From Massilia sp. IC2-278 (GTDB lineage Bacteria; Pseudomonadota; Gammaproteobacteria; Burkholderiales; Burkholderiaceae_D), in NCBI RefSeq assembly GCF_020708045.1, contig NZ_JAJFES010000001.1, positions 1-64,000 on the forward strand: a stretch of 64,000 bases of DNA, read 5' to 3'. The translations under genes were made by a program, and so were the position numbers. The notes beneath the pieces are model-generated. The model made no database searches, was not told where the DNA came from, and saw nothing but the letters and a program-made list of their open reading frames with translations. How positions within the stretch are numbered: position 1 is the first letter of the stretch; the number at the start of each line of letters is the position of its first letter. Shown here piece after piece: positions 41,959 to 52,154 of the stretch.

Positions 41959-43773
41959 TCATTCCAGGCGGATCGCCATGTCGAAGATCCAGGTGCGGCG
42001 AATCTCGATCACGTCGTACTGGCGTGCCAGGGCCGGCGGAAATTTGCCGTAGGGCGCCTGGCTGGTTACGACGTGCTCGATTGCGGCGTCCAGCGCACGC
42101 ACGCCGCTCGACACCACGAAGGTCACTTTCTCGACCGTGCCGTCGGCGCGCACCGCGACCGTGACGACTGGCTGCGCATGCGGCTGTTTCACCAGTTCGC
42201 GCACGGTGTCGAAGGTCTGGTTCATTTCGATCTTCTGGCTCATCGCTTGCGCGTACTGGATCATCTCGGCGTTCGGGTCGCTGCGGCCGAACAGCCAGCC
42301 GCGGCGCAGGCCGCTGGTGGTGGGCGGGAGCTTGGCGGCGGCGTCACGCTTTGCGGCTTCTTCGTTCAGCTGGCGGCCGATGGCGCGCAGGCGCTCTTCG
42401 CGCTGCGCTTCACGCTCGGCTTTCTCGCGCTGGGCCAGGTCCAGTTTTTTCTGGGCCTGCCTTGCCGCGTCCTGGCGGGCCTGCTCCTGCCTGCCGGCTT
42501 CCTGGCGTGCAGCCTCCTGACGCGCCAGTTCCTGCTGCGCCGCTTGCTGGCGGGCGGCTTCTCGCTCGGCGGCTTCCTGGCGGGCGGCTTCCTGCCTGTC
42601 TGCTTCGCGTTGCGCCAGGCGTGCCTGTTCCTGGCGTGCGGCCTCGCGCGCGATGGCGTCCTGGCGGGCTGCTTCGCGTTGGGCGGCTTCGCGTCGCGCA
42701 GCTTCCTGCTTCTCCGCTTCGCGCTGTGCCAGGCGTGCCTGTTCCTGCTTTGCCTGTTCCAGGCCCGCAGCTTCCTGACGTACAGCTTCCTGACGTACGG
42801 CTTCCCGGGCGATGACTTCCTGTCTTGCGGCTTCGCGCCGGGCGGCTTCCTGCCTCTGGGCCTCAAGCTGCGCCTGTCTCGCACCTTCCTCGCGTTCGGC
42901 TTCGCGGCGTGCGGCCTCCATGCGCTCGGCGTCCTGGCGCGCCTGCTCGGCAAGCCGCGCCTGTTCCTGCGCTGCTTTCTGGTCCTGTGCCGCGCGGCGT
43001 TGCGCTTCCTGCTGCGCCAGTTCCCGGCGCTCGGCTTCCTGGCGTTCGGCCTCCCGCCGCGCGGCATCGGCCTGCGCTGCCTGCTCGGCGCGCGCCTGCG
43101 CCTGCAGGATGGCTTCGCGCTGGCGGGTTTCGTCCTGGACGAGTGCGATGCGTTCCGCCTCCCGCTGCGCTGCCTCGCGCGCGGCCGTTTGCTCGGCCTG
43201 GGCGGCGTCCTGGCGGCGTTGTTCTTCGTCTGCGGCCTGGGTGTCGGCGATGCTCGGCAGGGTCACGGCGGGACGATCGGCCAGCGGTGCCGGCGGTGCG
43301 GGACGCGGAGCAGGGGAAGGGGCAGGTGGTGCGGCAGCGGGCGCCGCTTCCTGCGCGGCTGGTGCCGGCAACGTCATCGTTGCGGGTTTGCCCGACTCGG
43401 TGCGCCTGGCTGCGAGGACCGGTGTCGCCTGGACGTCTGGCGATGGTGCGGGAGGTGTTGTCTCGGGCGCCTTCTCGGGCGCCGCTGCGGGCGCGGCGGG
43501 CTTCTGCCGGGCCGGCGCCAGCGAAATACGCAGGTCATTCGCGGCGAAGCGCCGTTCTTCCCAGGGGAAGTGCAGGCCGGGGAGGCCGAAGGCTTCACCA
43601 CCGAGCGTGAGACTCAATAGCAGCGCGTGCGCGAGCACGGAGATTGCGATCGCAATCTGCAGGCGCCTGGGGCCGGGAGGAGTGAAGACGGCAGTTCTCA
43701 AATGCGGTAATCGTTGGGTAAACGACAGGATATTAGCAGGCGCGCGGCAAGCACCGCGAATATGGCCGGTCAT
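41959..43773 (-). CDS. TolA/TonB-like envelope protein with very long coiled coil
   Basis: 604 residues. One membrane helix near residues 40-60 (IAIAISVLAHALLLSLTLGG) is followed by a Pro/Ala-rich stretch and then about 270 residues of Glu/Ala/Arg/Gln repeats (QEAARREAER-type units), a long single helix or coiled coil as in TolA. The C-terminal domain (about 500-604; QPVVTVAVRADGTVEKVTFV, VIEIRRTWIFDM) fits a TonB_C energy-transducer fold. It should span the periplasm and transmit force to an outer-membrane partner. Start 43773 is uncertain; TTG 43701 just before the helix is possible. No tolQR or exbBD genes are adjacent. Confidence 0.8.
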   Translation of the reverse strand: MTGHIRGACRAPANILSFTQRLPHLRTAVFTPPGPRRLQIAIAISVLAHALLLSLTLGGEAFGLPGLHFPWEERRFAANDLRISLAPARQKPAAPAAAPEKAPETTPPAPSPDVQATPVLAARRTESGKPATMTLPAPAAQEAAPAAAPPAPSPAPRPAPPAPLADRPAVTLPSIADTQAADEEQRRQDAAQAEQTAAREAAQREAERIALVQDETRQREAILQAQARAEQAAQADAARREAERQEAERRELAQQEAQRRAAQDQKAAQEQARLAEQARQDAERMEAARREAEREEGARQAQLEAQRQEAARREAARQEVIAREAVRQEAVRQEAAGLEQAKQEQARLAQREAEKQEAARREAAQREAARQDAIAREAARQEQARLAQREADRQEAARQEAAEREAARQQAAQQELARQEAARQEAGRQEQARQDAARQAQKKLDLAQREKAEREAQREERLRAIGRQLNEEAAKRDAAAKLPPTTSGLRRGWLFGRSDPNAEMIQYAQAMSQKIEMNQTFDTVRELVKQPHAQPVVTVAVRADGTVEKVTFVVSSGVRALDAAIEHVVTSQAPYGKFPPALARQYDVIEIRRTWIFDMAIRLE

Positions 43774-43867
43774 CGCACGGCGATCGACGCGTGGAGTGAT
43801 TCAGTCCGGGGACTAAAGTGATCCAGGCTGGGGGCCTGGATCACGAGCCATCCACGCTACGAAACCC

Positions 43868-46690
43868 TCAGCCCGTGTTACGCAGCCCGGCGGCGACACC
43901 ATTGATCGACAGGTGAATCCCGCGGTGCACGCGCGGGTCCATTTCGCCGCCTCCGTCTTCGCCCGCCTTGCGCGACATCGCGCGGTGGCGGTGGATCAGC
44001 TCGACCTGCAAGTGGTTCAGCGGGTCGAGGTAGGCGAAGCGGTTCTGGATCGAGCGCGCCAGCAGCGGGTTGCCGGCTAGGCGTTCATCGGCGCCGGTGA
44101 TCGCTTCCAGGCGGCGGATGGTTTCGCCGTGCTCCGCTGCGATGCGCTTGAAGATGCGCTCGCGCAGCGCCGCATCCGGCACCAGTTCGGCGTAGCGCGA
44201 GGCAATCGCCAGGTCGGTCTTGGCCAGCACCATGTCCATGTTCGACAGCAGCGTCGCAAAGAAGGGCCACTCCTTGAACATCTCCTGCAGCGTGGCCAGG
44301 CGCTCTTCCTGCGGGCCGTCCTGCAGCCAGCCCGCCACCGCCGACCCGAAGCCATACCAGCCCGGCAGCAGCAGGCGGCACTGGCCCCAGGAGAAGCCCC
44401 AGGGAATCGCGCGCAGGTCTTCGATGCGGCGCGTCGACTTGCGCGAGGCCGGGCGCGAACCGAGGTTCAGTTCCGCGATCTCGGCAATCGGCGTGGCGGC
44501 GAAGAAGTAGTCGGTGAAGCCCGGCGTTTCGTAGACCAGGTTGCGGTAAGCCTTGTATGCACGCTCGGACAGCTCCGCCATCACGCCCTCGAAGCGCGCC
44601 AGGCGCTCGGCCTTGGCGCCTTCGGTCGAGTGCGGCGTCAGGCTGGCTTCCAGCGTGGCTGCGACCAGCAGTTCCAGGTTGCGGCGGCCGATCTCGGGGT
44701 TCGAGAACTTCGAGGCGATGATCTCGCCCTGTTCGGTCAGGCGGATCTGGCCGTTCACCGTGCCCGGCGGCTGCGCCAGGATCGCCTGGTAGCTCGGGCC
44801 GCCGCCGCGGCCGACAGTGCCGCCGCGGCCGTGGAACAGGCGCAGTTTCACTTTCGCGCGCTCGAAGACTTCCACCAGCTTCAGCTCGGCCTGGTACAGC
44901 TCCCAGTTCGAGGTGAGGAAGCCCCCGTCCTTGTTCGAGTCCGAGTAGCCGAGCATGACTTCCTGCAGCCGCCCCTGGTGCTCGATCACGCGCGCCACCG
45001 GCGCCAAGGCCATCCATTCTTCCATGATGGCGCCCGCGCGCTGCAAGTCCGGGATGGTCTCGAACAGCGGGATCACCATCACGTCCGACTTGCCCTGGGC
45101 AACGTGGAGCAGGCCGCCTTCCTTCTGCAGCAGCAGCACTTCCAGCAGGTCGGACACCGCCTCGGTATGCGAAATGATGTAGTTGCGGATCGCGCGCGTG
45201 CCGTAGCGCTCGCGGATCTCGCGCGCGGCGCGCACGATGGCCAGCTCGGATTCGGTCTCGTCGGAATAGCGCTCGTACGGCGTGTAGAGCAGGCGTGGCT
45301 GCGCCAGTTCGGCCAGCAGCAGTTTCACCTTGTCGTCTTCCGACAGCGCCGCGTAGTCGGCTTCGACGCCGCCTTTTTCGAACAGTTCGGCCAGCACGCG
45401 CTCGTGCACGTCCGAAGTCTGGCGCATGTCGAGCGAGGCGAGGTGGAAGCCGAAGATGCGCGCCGCCCGCATCAGGCCCGCCAGGCGCGGGAGGATCAGC
45501 ATGGCGCCGTGGTTTGCCGTGAGCGAGTCGGCGATGATCTGCAGGTCTTGCGCGAATTCGTTCGCGTCGGCGTAGGGCTCGGCGTGGCCGACTTCCTTGC
45601 GCAGGATATTGGTGGCGCCCAGTTCGCGCGCGCTGGCGGCCAGGCGCGCATACATGCCGATCAGGGCGCGGCGGTAGGGTTCGTCCTCGCGGTGCGGCGA
45701 CTGGTCGGTCGAGCGCTCGGCCAGCGACTGCATGGCGGGCGTGATGTCGACCATCAGCGTGGAGGTCGACAGTTCGGCGCCGAGCGTGTGCACTTCGTCC
45801 AGGTACCAGTCGAGGATGGTGGTGGCGTGGCGCATCACGGCGTGGCGCATGGTGCCGGCGTTCACGTTCGGGTTGCCGTCGCGGTCGCCGCCGATCCAGC
45901 TGCCCATCTGCACGTAGGCGGCGTCGCCCAGCTGGGCCGGCGCGCCGTGGTATTGCACGCCGATCTCGTCCTCGATGTCGTCGTACAGGGCGGGCAGCTC
46001 GCGCAGGAAGGTGATGCGGTAGTAGGAGAGGGCGTTCTCGATTTCGTCGGCCACCGTCAGCTTGGTGTAGCGCAGCATGCGCGTTTGCCACAGGGTGGCG
46101 ATGCGGGCATGCATCAGCTGCAGGTTGCGCACCTGCTCCTTGGGCGTGAGCGGCAAATCGCGTTCGGCCAGCAGGCGCGCGATGTCGTGCTCGGCGTCGA
46201 GGATGCTTTTCCGTTGCACCTCGGTCGGGTGGGCGGTCAGCACCGGCGAGATCAGGGCGTCCTTGAAGAAGCGCTCGACCGTGGTTTGCTCGACGCCGGC
46301 GGCGCGCAGCTTGCCGAGCGCGTAGCCGACGCTGCCTTCGCGCGGCGGCGAACCGTTCAGCAGGTGGGTGCGGCGCCGGCGGTTGTGGTGCTGGTCTTCG
46401 GCGATGTTCGCCAGGTGCGAAAAGTACGAGAATGCGCGCACCACTGAGATGGTCTGGTTGCGCGTCAGCTTGTGCAGCAGGCTTGTCAACTCCTGGCCGG
46501 CCTCGGGATCGGCATCGCGGCGAAAGCGCACGGCGGTCTGGCGGATGGTCTCGACGACGTCAAAGACGGCGTCGCCTTCCTGGTCGCGCAGTACGTCGCC
46601 GAGCAGGCGGCCGAGCAGGCGGATATCTTCTTTCAGCGGGGCGTCCTTGTCGGCGCCGGCGAGGGTGTCAGGTACAACTTGTTTGTCCAT
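43868..46690 (-). CDS. ppc: phosphoenolpyruvate carboxylase
   Basis: 940 residues, full length. Catalytic motifs are intact: [15 protein letters not shown] with the active-site His, [17 protein letters not shown], and the glycine loop [20 protein letters not shown]. The C-terminus is [17 protein letters not shown], the conserved NTG end needed for allosteric aspartate binding. The enzyme adds bicarbonate to PEP to make oxaloacetate, refilling the TCA cycle. ATG 46690 (MDKQVV) is preferred over a GTG three codons earlier. It is divergent from hemC with a MITE-like hairpin element between them. Confidence 0.97.
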   Translation of the reverse strand: MDKQVVPDTLAGADKDAPLKEDIRLLGRLLGDVLRDQEGDAVFDVVETIRQTAVRFRRDADPEAGQELTSLLHKLTRNQTISVVRAFSYFSHLANIAEDQHHNRRRRTHLLNGSPPREGSVGYALGKLRAAGVEQTTVERFFKDALISPVLTAHPTEVQRKSILDAEHDIARLLAERDLPLTPKEQVRNLQLMHARIATLWQTRMLRYTKLTVADEIENALSYYRITFLRELPALYDDIEDEIGVQYHGAPAQLGDAAYVQMGSWIGGDRDGNPNVNAGTMRHAVMRHATTILDWYLDEVHTLGAELSTSTLMVDITPAMQSLAERSTDQSPHREDEPYRRALIGMYARLAASARELGATNILRKEVGHAEPYADANEFAQDLQIIADSLTANHGAMLILPRLAGLMRAARIFGFHLASLDMRQTSDVHERVLAELFEKGGVEADYAALSEDDKVKLLLAELAQPRLLYTPYERYSDETESELAIVRAAREIRERYGTRAIRNYIISHTEAVSDLLEVLLLQKEGGLLHVAQGKSDVMVIPLFETIPDLQRAGAIMEEWMALAPVARVIEHQGRLQEVMLGYSDSNKDGGFLTSNWELYQAELKLVEVFERAKVKLRLFHGRGGTVGRGGGPSYQAILAQPPGTVNGQIRLTEQGEIIASKFSNPEIGRRNLELLVAATLEASLTPHSTEGAKAERLARFEGVMAELSERAYKAYRNLVYETPGFTDYFFAATPIAEIAELNLGSRPASRKSTRRIEDLRAIPWGFSWGQCRLLLPGWYGFGSAVAGWLQDGPQEERLATLQEMFKEWPFFATLLSNMDMVLAKTDLAIASRYAELVPDAALRERIFKRIAAEHGETIRRLEAITGADERLAGNPLLARSIQNRFAYLDPLNHLQVELIHRHRAMSRKAGEDGGGEMDPRVHRGIHLSINGVAAGLRNTG

Positions 46691-46723
46691 AGCGACCACT
46701 AATCTTCTTAAGTTAGAAACTTA

Positions 46724-46821
46724 GAGCGTGTGAAAAAACTTCAGGGCAAGGCGCATCGGCGACAGTACACTTGTACGGCGAGACGATGCAACGCAGCCAT
46801 GGAGGATTTTTTCACGCGCTC
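46724..46821. repeat. 98-bp MITE-like hairpin element
   Basis: The ends GAGCGTGTGAAAAAA (46724-46738) and TTTTTTCACGCGCTC (46807-46821) are inverted repeats with one mismatch in 15. The interior has further short complementary blocks (GCATCG near 46753 with CGATGC near 46783) around the palindrome GTACACTTGTAC. The whole can fold into one long interrupted hairpin. It lies in the 237-bp gap between divergent ppc and hemC and could affect either promoter. Confidence 0.65.
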
Positions 46822-46927
46822 GCCGGTTGGTACGTGGCGGTCGGCCACGATCTGCAATGAAGCCCCATGCTAAAATTTATGGTCCTTTGCAAGGGCCTTT
46901 ACTGGCATCGGCTGGTGAGCAACGACA

Positions 46928-47929
46928 GTGAAAGAATTTGTTTTGAAAGCATCCGACATGACGCAGCAGGTGGAAGTGCCATCGCAACTGATTATCGCAT
47001 CGCGCGAGAGCCGCCTCGCCATGTGGCAGGCGGAGCACGTGCGCGACCGTCTCGCCGCATTATATCCAGATTGCCAAATTAGCATCCTCGGGATGACGAC
47101 GCGTGGCGACCAGATCCTCGACCGCACGCTCTCGAAGGTGGGCGGCAAGGGCCTGTTCGTGAAGGAACTGGAAGTGGCGATGGCCGAGGGCCGCGCCGAC
47201 CTGGCCGTGCACTCGCTGAAAGACGTGCCGATGGACCTGCCCGAAGGGTTCGAGCTGGCCGCCGTGCTCGAACGCGAAGACCCGCGCGACGCGTTCGTCT
47301 CGAACGACTACGCCAGCCTGGATGCACTCCCGCCCGGCGCCGTGGTCGGCACCAGCAGCCTGCGCCGCCAGGCCCTGATCGCCGCGCGCTACCCGCACCT
47401 GGTCATTCAGCCGCTGCGCGGCAACCTCGACACCCGCCTGGGCAAGCTCGACCGTGGCGACTACGCCGCCATCATCCTGGCTGCCGCCGGCCTGATCCGC
47501 CTCGGATTGCCGCAGCGTATCCGCAGCGTGCTGGACCCGGAGATGAGCCTGCCGGCCGCCGGCCAGGGCGCGATGGCGATCGAGATCGCCAGCAACGAGC
47601 GCACCGATGGCGTCGACCTGCGCGCGCTGCTGGCGCCGCTGAACCACGTGGACACCGCCCATGCCGTCATGGCCGAGCGCAAGGTGTCGAAGATCTTCGG
47701 CGGCAGCTGCCAGATTCCGCTGGCCGCGCACGCCACGGTCGACGGCGCCAACATGCACCTGCGCGCGATGGTCGCCACGCCCGACGGCAAGCGCAGCGCG
47801 TTTGCCGAACTGACCGGCACCGCGAATCAGCCCGAGCTGCTGGGCGAGCGCGTGTCGGCACTGCTGGCACAGCAGGACGCGCAGGCGATCGTCGATGCGG
47901 TCAAGCAGGACGCCGCTGCCGATGCCTGA
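46928..47929 (+). CDS. hemC: hydroxymethylbilane synthase (porphobilinogen deaminase)
   Basis: 333 residues from GTG 46928; ATG 46958 (MTQQVEV) is an equally possible start. Conserved segments are [50 protein letters not shown] with the catalytic Asp region, [17 protein letters not shown], and the cofactor-holding Cys in [13 protein letters not shown]. The enzyme joins four porphobilinogen units into hydroxymethylbilane. A TAAAAT box at 46871 may be its -10. The hemD start overlaps its stop, beginning a four-gene haem operon. Confidence 0.96.
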   Translation: MKEFVLKASDMTQQVEVPSQLIIASRESRLAMWQAEHVRDRLAALYPDCQISILGMTTRGDQILDRTLSKVGGKGLFVKELEVAMAEGRADLAVHSLKDVPMDLPEGFELAAVLEREDPRDAFVSNDYASLDALPPGAVVGTSSLRRQALIAARYPHLVIQPLRGNLDTRLGKLDRGDYAAIILAAAGLIRLGLPQRIRSVLDPEMSLPAAGQGAMAIEIASNERTDGVDLRALLAPLNHVDTAHAVMAERKVSKIFGGSCQIPLAAHATVDGANMHLRAMVATPDGKRSAFAELTGTANQPELLGERVSALLAQQDAQAIVDAVKQDAAADA

Positions 47930-48701
47930 CAAGGTCGTCATCACGCGGCCGCGCGCCCAGGCCGATGGCCTGGCGCAAGCCGTTGCCGCGCTGGGACGCA
48001 CGCCGGTGCTGCTGCCGCTGCTGGAGATCGCGCCGCTGGCCGACCCCTCGGCGCTGCGCGCTGCCCTGGACGAGCTCGACAGCTTTGCCCTGGTCGCTTT
48101 CGTTTCGCCGAACGCCATCGACGCCGCATTCGCCCATGTGCCGCATCGGCTGAATGCCTGGCCGCGCCAGGTGGCGCTGGCCGTGCTGGGCGAGGGAAGC
48201 CGCGCCGCGCTGGCGCGCCATGGCCTGACCGAGGCCAATGCCACTATCCTCGGGCCGCAGGACCCGACCCGCAGCGACTCCGAGAACCTGCTGGAATCGC
48301 TCGACCTGGCGGCCTTGCGCGGCAAGCGCGTGCTGATCGTGCGCGGCGAGTCCGGGCGCGAACTGATGGCCGACGGCTTTCGCGCCGCCGGCGCCGAGGT
48401 CAGCGTGGTGCCGGCCTACCGGCGCAGCGTGCCGGTCCTGACGCCGGAACTGGCCGCGGCCTTGCGCGCATTGCTGGCCGAATCGAACGACTGGATACTC
48501 ACCAGTTCCGAGGCGCTGCGCGGTCTTTTCGGCCTGCTGGCGATGGCCGATCCGTCTTTAGTGGCAAAAATGCAACAGCAGCATGCGATCGTTCCCCATG
48601 CGCGCATCGCGGAAACGGCCGCGGCGCTGGGAATGGCGCACGTCACGCTCACCGGCTCGGGCGACGAGCGCCTGCTTGCCGCGTTACAATCTAGAACATG
48701 A
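47922..48701 (+). CDS. hemD: uroporphyrinogen-III synthase
   Basis: 259 residues in the two-lobed HemD fold. It starts [20 protein letters not shown] and has [33 protein letters not shown] and the second-lobe [16 protein letters not shown]. HemD sequences diverge strongly, so the assignment rests on these segments and on position. The enzyme closes and inverts the last ring of hydroxymethylbilane. Its ATG lies inside the end of hemC (8-base overlap), and its own stop overlaps the hemX start, so all are translationally coupled. Confidence 0.94.
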   Translation: MPDKVVITRPRAQADGLAQAVAALGRTPVLLPLLEIAPLADPSALRAALDELDSFALVAFVSPNAIDAAFAHVPHRLNAWPRQVALAVLGEGSRAALARHGLTEANATILGPQDPTRSDSENLLESLDLAALRGKRVLIVRGESGRELMADGFRAAGAEVSVVPAYRRSVPVLTPELAAALRALLAESNDWILTSSEALRGLFGLLAMADPSLVAKMQQQHAIVPHARIAETAAALGMAHVTLTGSGDERLLAALQSRT

Positions 48702-49855
48702 ACGAATTGCCGAATCATCCAGAGCTGCCGCCGACGCAGCCCACCGTTGCGCCCCCGGCGCCGGCTCCCGATTACTCGCGCGCGCCGGTACGCGGCCCGA
48801 GCCTGGCCGACACGCTGATGCGTCCGCTGCCGCTGGCCGTGATCGCGCTGGCGGTGCTGCTGGCCGCCCAGACCTGGTCGAGCCACAGCCGCATCAACAC
48901 GCTGCGCAAGGAGATGGCGCTCAGCCTGCAGAAGGGCAATGAGATCAACGCCGAGACCGCTTCGCTGGCGCGCGACGTTGCCGAGCAGTCGAAGGCCCTG
49001 CAGTTGAAGGTCGGGGTGCTGGAAAGCCGCCAGATGGAGAGCCAGAGCCAGCAGCTGGCGCTCGAGCAGCTCTACCAGGACCTGTCGAAGAGCCGCGACG
49101 AATGGGCGCTGTCGGAAGTCGAGCAGGTGCTGTCGACGGCCAGCCAGCAGCTGCAATTGGCCGGCAACGTGCAGGGCGCGCTGATCGCGCTGCAGAACGC
49201 CGACCGTTCGCTGTCGCGTTCCGACAAGCCGCAGTTCATCACCGTGCGCCGCGCGATTGCCAGCGACATGGAAAAACTCAAGGCCCTGCCGGCGGTGGAC
49301 CTGGCCGGCGTGGCCGTGCGCCTCGACAGCGTGATCGCCCAGGTCGACACGCTGCCGCTGGTGTCCGACGAAAAGCCGCTGCTGCCGGCCGTGCCGGTGC
49401 GCGAAGCGCGCGTGCAGGAGAAAAGCGCCGCGGCATCCGCCCCGGCCGGAGCGGCTGCGCCGGCGCCGCTGGGCGTGGGCGAGCGCATGGTGCAAACCTG
49501 GCGCAACTGGACCCAGGAAATGTGGGACGACATCCGCCAGCTGATCCGCGTGCGCAGCGTGAACACGCCGGACGCGCTGATGCTGTCGCCAGACCAGCGT
49601 TATTTCGTGCGCGAGAACCTGAAACTGCGCCTGCTAAACGCGCGCATGGCGCTGCTCTCGCGCGACGAAGGCACCTTCGGCGACGACCTGACCGCCGCGC
49701 GCCAGACCCTGGACAAGTATTTCGACACGCGGGCCCGTACGACCCAGCAGGCGCAGGCGGCGCTGCGCCAGGTGCAGGCGAACAACCTGTCGATCGAGAT
49801 GCCGACGCTGGCCGACAGCCTGAACGCCGTGCGCAACTACAAGACGAAGCCCTGA
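48698..49855 (+). CDS. hemX: HemX-like membrane protein
   Basis: 385 residues. A Pro-rich cytoplasmic start is followed by one membrane helix (PLAVIALAVLLAAQTW, about 49-64) and a large periplasmic part with coiled coil (KEMALSLQKGNEINAETASL) and the HemX domain (SEVEQVLSTASQQLQLAGNV, RYFVRENLKLRLLNARMALL). The name uroporphyrin-III C-methyltransferase is often attached to this family, but no methyltransferase motif is present; it is probably a structural or assembly partner in haem synthesis. It overlaps hemD by four bases (ATGA) and hemY follows after three. Confidence 0.9.
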   Translation: MNELPNHPELPPTQPTVAPPAPAPDYSRAPVRGPSLADTLMRPLPLAVIALAVLLAAQTWSSHSRINTLRKEMALSLQKGNEINAETASLARDVAEQSKALQLKVGVLESRQMESQSQQLALEQLYQDLSKSRDEWALSEVEQVLSTASQQLQLAGNVQGALIALQNADRSLSRSDKPQFITVRRAIASDMEKLKALPAVDLAGVAVRLDSVIAQVDTLPLVSDEKPLLPAVPVREARVQEKSAAASAPAGAAAPAPLGVGERMVQTWRNWTQEMWDDIRQLIRVRSVNTPDALMLSPDQRYFVRENLKLRLLNARMALLSRDEGTFGDDLTAARQTLDKYFDTRARTTQQAQAALRQVQANNLSIEMPTLADSLNAVRNYKTKP

Positions 49856-49858
49856 TCC

Positions 49859-51055
49859 ATGCGTTTACTCCTCTGGTTAGTCGCCCTGATGGCTGCCGCC
49901 ATCGGCATCGCCGTGACGGCGCGCTTCAATCCGGGCAACGTGGTGCTGTTCTACCCGCCGCACCGGATCGACATGTCGCTGAACCTGTTCGTGGTGCTGC
50001 TGGCGCTGCTGTTCCTGATGCTCTACGGCCTGGTGCGCGCGGTGCGCTCGACGCTGCGCATGCCGCAGCGCGTGGCCGCCTACCGCCTGCGCAAGCGCGA
50101 GCGCGAAGGCAACAAGGGCCTGCGCGACGCCCTGAAGGCCTTGCTGGAAGGACGCTTCGGCCACGCCGAAAAGGCGGCCATGCGCGCCGCCGAGCTGCCC
50201 GAGAACGCCGGCCTGGCGGCCCTGATCGGCGCCCGCGCCGCGCACCGCATGCGCGAGCCGGCGCGGCGCGACGCCTGGCTGGCCGGCATCGCGGGCGACA
50301 ACAGCATGAAAACGGCGCGCCTGATGACCGTCATCGAGCTGCTGGTCGACGACCACCAGCCGGAGGCGGCGCTGCAGGCGGCCGATGAACTGAACGCCAG
50401 CGGCCAGCGCCACATCCACGCGCTGCAATGGTCGATGAAGGCGCACCAGCAGGCGCGCAACTGGCCGGAAGTGCTGCGCCTGGTGCGCATCCTGGATAAA
50501 CGCAAGGCGCTGCACCCCGCGCTGGCAGCGCGGCTGCGCGAGCTGGCCTACGAGGCGCTGCTGTCGGAAGAGGGCCACGATCCGGAGGCGATCCGCCGCG
50601 TGTGGGCCGAGGTGCCGGCGGCGGACCGTACCCAGCCCTACATCGCGGCGCGCGCCGCCACCGCTTTCAATGCCAGCGGCCTGCACGACGAGGCGCGCGT
50701 GATTGCCGAGGAGGCACTGCGCGCGGGCTGGGACGAGCGGGTGGTGCGGGCTTACCGCGATGCGGCCGGGCCGGCGGGATCGGCCACGCTGCTGGCGCAG
50801 ATCGAGAACTGCGAAGGCTGGCTGCGCGAGCGTCCGAACGATGCGGAACTGGCGTTCGCGCTGGGCTCGCTGTGCCTGCGCCAGAAGCTGTGGGGCAAGG
50901 CGCAGCGCTACCTGGAGCAGGCATTGTCGGATGCGACGGATTCGGCGATGGTGCGCGACGTGCACCTGAAGCTGGCCCAGCTGCACGAGGCGCTGGGGCA
51001 GGATGCGAAGGCAGCGGGGCATTATCGGCATAGTGCGTTGGCGAATATTCTTTGA
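49859..51055 (+). CDS. hemY: HemY-like membrane TPR protein
   Basis: 398 residues. Two membrane helices at the start (LLLWLVALMAAAIGIAVTA and LFVVLLALLFLMLYGLV) are followed by TPR-type helical repeats in the cytoplasm or periplasm (AEKAAMRAAELPENAGLAAL, DEARVIAEEALRAGW, AQRYLEQALSDATDSAMVRD). It is the proteobacterial HemY of the hemCDXY operon, not the Bacillus protoporphyrinogen oxidase of the same name. The role is thought to be in organising late haem synthesis. No T-run terminator is seen after it, only a small GTACCG/CGGTAC hairpin at 51102-51117. Confidence 0.92.
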   Translation: MRLLLWLVALMAAAIGIAVTARFNPGNVVLFYPPHRIDMSLNLFVVLLALLFLMLYGLVRAVRSTLRMPQRVAAYRLRKREREGNKGLRDALKALLEGRFGHAEKAAMRAAELPENAGLAALIGARAAHRMREPARRDAWLAGIAGDNSMKTARLMTVIELLVDDHQPEAALQAADELNASGQRHIHALQWSMKAHQQARNWPEVLRLVRILDKRKALHPALAARLRELAYEALLSEEGHDPEAIRRVWAEVPAADRTQPYIAARAATAFNASGLHDEARVIAEEALRAGWDERVVRAYRDAAGPAGSATLLAQIENCEGWLRERPNDAELAFALGSLCLRQKLWGKAQRYLEQALSDATDSAMVRDVHLKLAQLHEALGQDAKAAGHYRHSALANIL

Positions 51056-51122
51056 TCGGTTTTTGGGACACCGATTGCTGCTGGTAATGGGGCTGTTGCC
51101 TGTACCGTTATCGGTACGTTGA

Positions 51123-51267
51123 ATCCGCGTGGGCACGGAGTGCCCACCCTACGGGAAAGGTTCCGGGCCACAAAGCATTACGCTAACGTCGGGGTTTCCT
51201 TTTCGAGGCACGCAGTGCCGAACCCGCGGCCTCATCCGTAGGGTGGGCACTCCGTGCCCACGCGGAT
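51123..51267. repeat. perfect inverted pair of REP-like palindromes (GTGGGCAC family)
   Basis: Bases 51123-51154 and 51236-51267 are perfect reverse complements over 32 bp. This is the cleanest pair of the family also found at 6298-6505 and 22625-22804. It takes up the centre of the 371-bp gap between hemY and ppa. Apart from the ppa promoter, no other element was recognised in the gap. Confidence 0.88.
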
Positions 51268-51380
51268 CAAACACACCACGAACGGCACAGGCAACAGCCC
51301 CACTACCGCTCGCGCACCGCCTTTCAAACCGCAATGCCGCACGGCACCCCACCGCACCGCACAAGCCCATGCCTATTCGA

Positions 51381-51386
51381 TATAAT
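51381..51386 (+). promoter_or_regulatory. -10 box of the ppa promoter
   Basis: A perfect TATAAT lies 41 bases before the ppa start. The -35 region is weak (CGCACA at the expected place). Confidence 0.55.
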
Positions 51387-51426
51387 GCTTCCCTTTATTG
51401 AATCTTCAGCAACCAAGGAACACTCC

Positions 51427-51969
51427 ATGAGCTTGAACAACGTCCCAGCCGGCCGCGATGTGCCGAACGATTTCAACGTCATCATCGAAATCCCGATGAA
51501 CGCCGATCCGATCAAGTACGAAGTGGACAAGGACACCGGCGCGATCTTCGTCGATCGCTTCATGGGCACCGCGATGCACTACCCGTGCAACTACGGCTAC
51601 GTGCCGCAAACCCTGTCGGACGACGGCGACCCATGCGACGTGCTGGTCATCACCCCGTTCCCGCTGATTCCTGGCGTGGTCGTGCGTTGCCGCGCGATCG
51701 GCGTGCTGAAGATGACCGACGAAGGCGGCGGTGACGCCAAGGTCCTGGCTGTGCCGGTCGACAAGATCCTGCCGATCTACAGCCACTGGCAAAAGCCGGA
51801 AGACCTGCAAGACCTGCGCCTGCAGCAGATCCAGCACTTCTTCGAGCACTACAAGGACCTCGAAAAAGGCAAGTGGGTCAAGGTCGAGGGCTGGGCTGGT
51901 CCAGACGAAGCGAAAGCCGAGATCGTCAATGGCGTCAAGGCTTACAACGCCAAGCAGCAACAGCAGTAA
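51427..51969 (+). CDS. ppa: inorganic pyrophosphatase (family I)
   Basis: 180 residues, the usual bacterial length. The family signature [19 protein letters not shown] contains the metal-binding Asp residues, with [16 protein letters not shown] upstream and [15 protein letters not shown] downstream. The enzyme hydrolyses pyrophosphate and drives biosynthesis forward. ATG 51427 follows AAGGAACA. It has its own promoter box and a terminator, so it is probably a single-gene unit. Confidence 0.97.
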   Translation: MSLNNVPAGRDVPNDFNVIIEIPMNADPIKYEVDKDTGAIFVDRFMGTAMHYPCNYGYVPQTLSDDGDPCDVLVITPFPLIPGVVVRCRAIGVLKMTDEGGGDAKVLAVPVDKILPIYSHWQKPEDLQDLRLQQIQHFFEHYKDLEKGKWVKVEGWAGPDEAKAEIVNGVKAYNAKQQQQ

Positions 51970-52001
51970 TACCCATAGGCGCCTCATCGGCGCCGTGAAA
52001 A

Positions 52002-52038
52002 AAGGCCGGCACCCTCGGGTGGCCGGCCTTTTGTTTTG
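52002..52038 (+). terminator. ppa terminator
   Basis: AAGGCCGGC-ACC and GGT-GGCCGGCCTT form a stem with one bulged base around CTCG, followed by TTGTTTTG. It lies about 30 bases after the ppa stop. Confidence 0.8.
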
Positions 52039-52106
52039 CTACCGCCTGTCGGCTGCCGCTTCGGCGACCGCGTTTCACCTTCGCCGAACAACCGAACCCA
52101 GCGGTT

Positions 52107-52154
52107 ACAGTCTTCAGCAGCTACAGCCTCCAGCAGCCACAGCCTCCAGCAATA
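52107..52154. repeat. 16-bp tandem repeat, three units
   Basis: Units ACAGTCTTCAGCAGCT, ACAGCCTCCAGCAGCC and ACAGCCTCCAGCAATA follow each other and end directly at the stop codon of the minus-strand metalloprotease gene. They are non-coding in the annotated frames. Confidence 0.7.

Noticed and set aside
41884..43620. Plus-strand open frame opposite the TolA/TonB-like gene
   Set aside because: Its Leu/Phe/Cys-rich repeats are the complement of the Glu/Ala/Arg coiled-coil codons, not a real membrane protein.
44129..46447. Plus-strand open frame of over 700 codons opposite ppc
   Set aside because: Antisense shadow of a complete phosphoenolpyruvate carboxylase; no domain or ribosome site.
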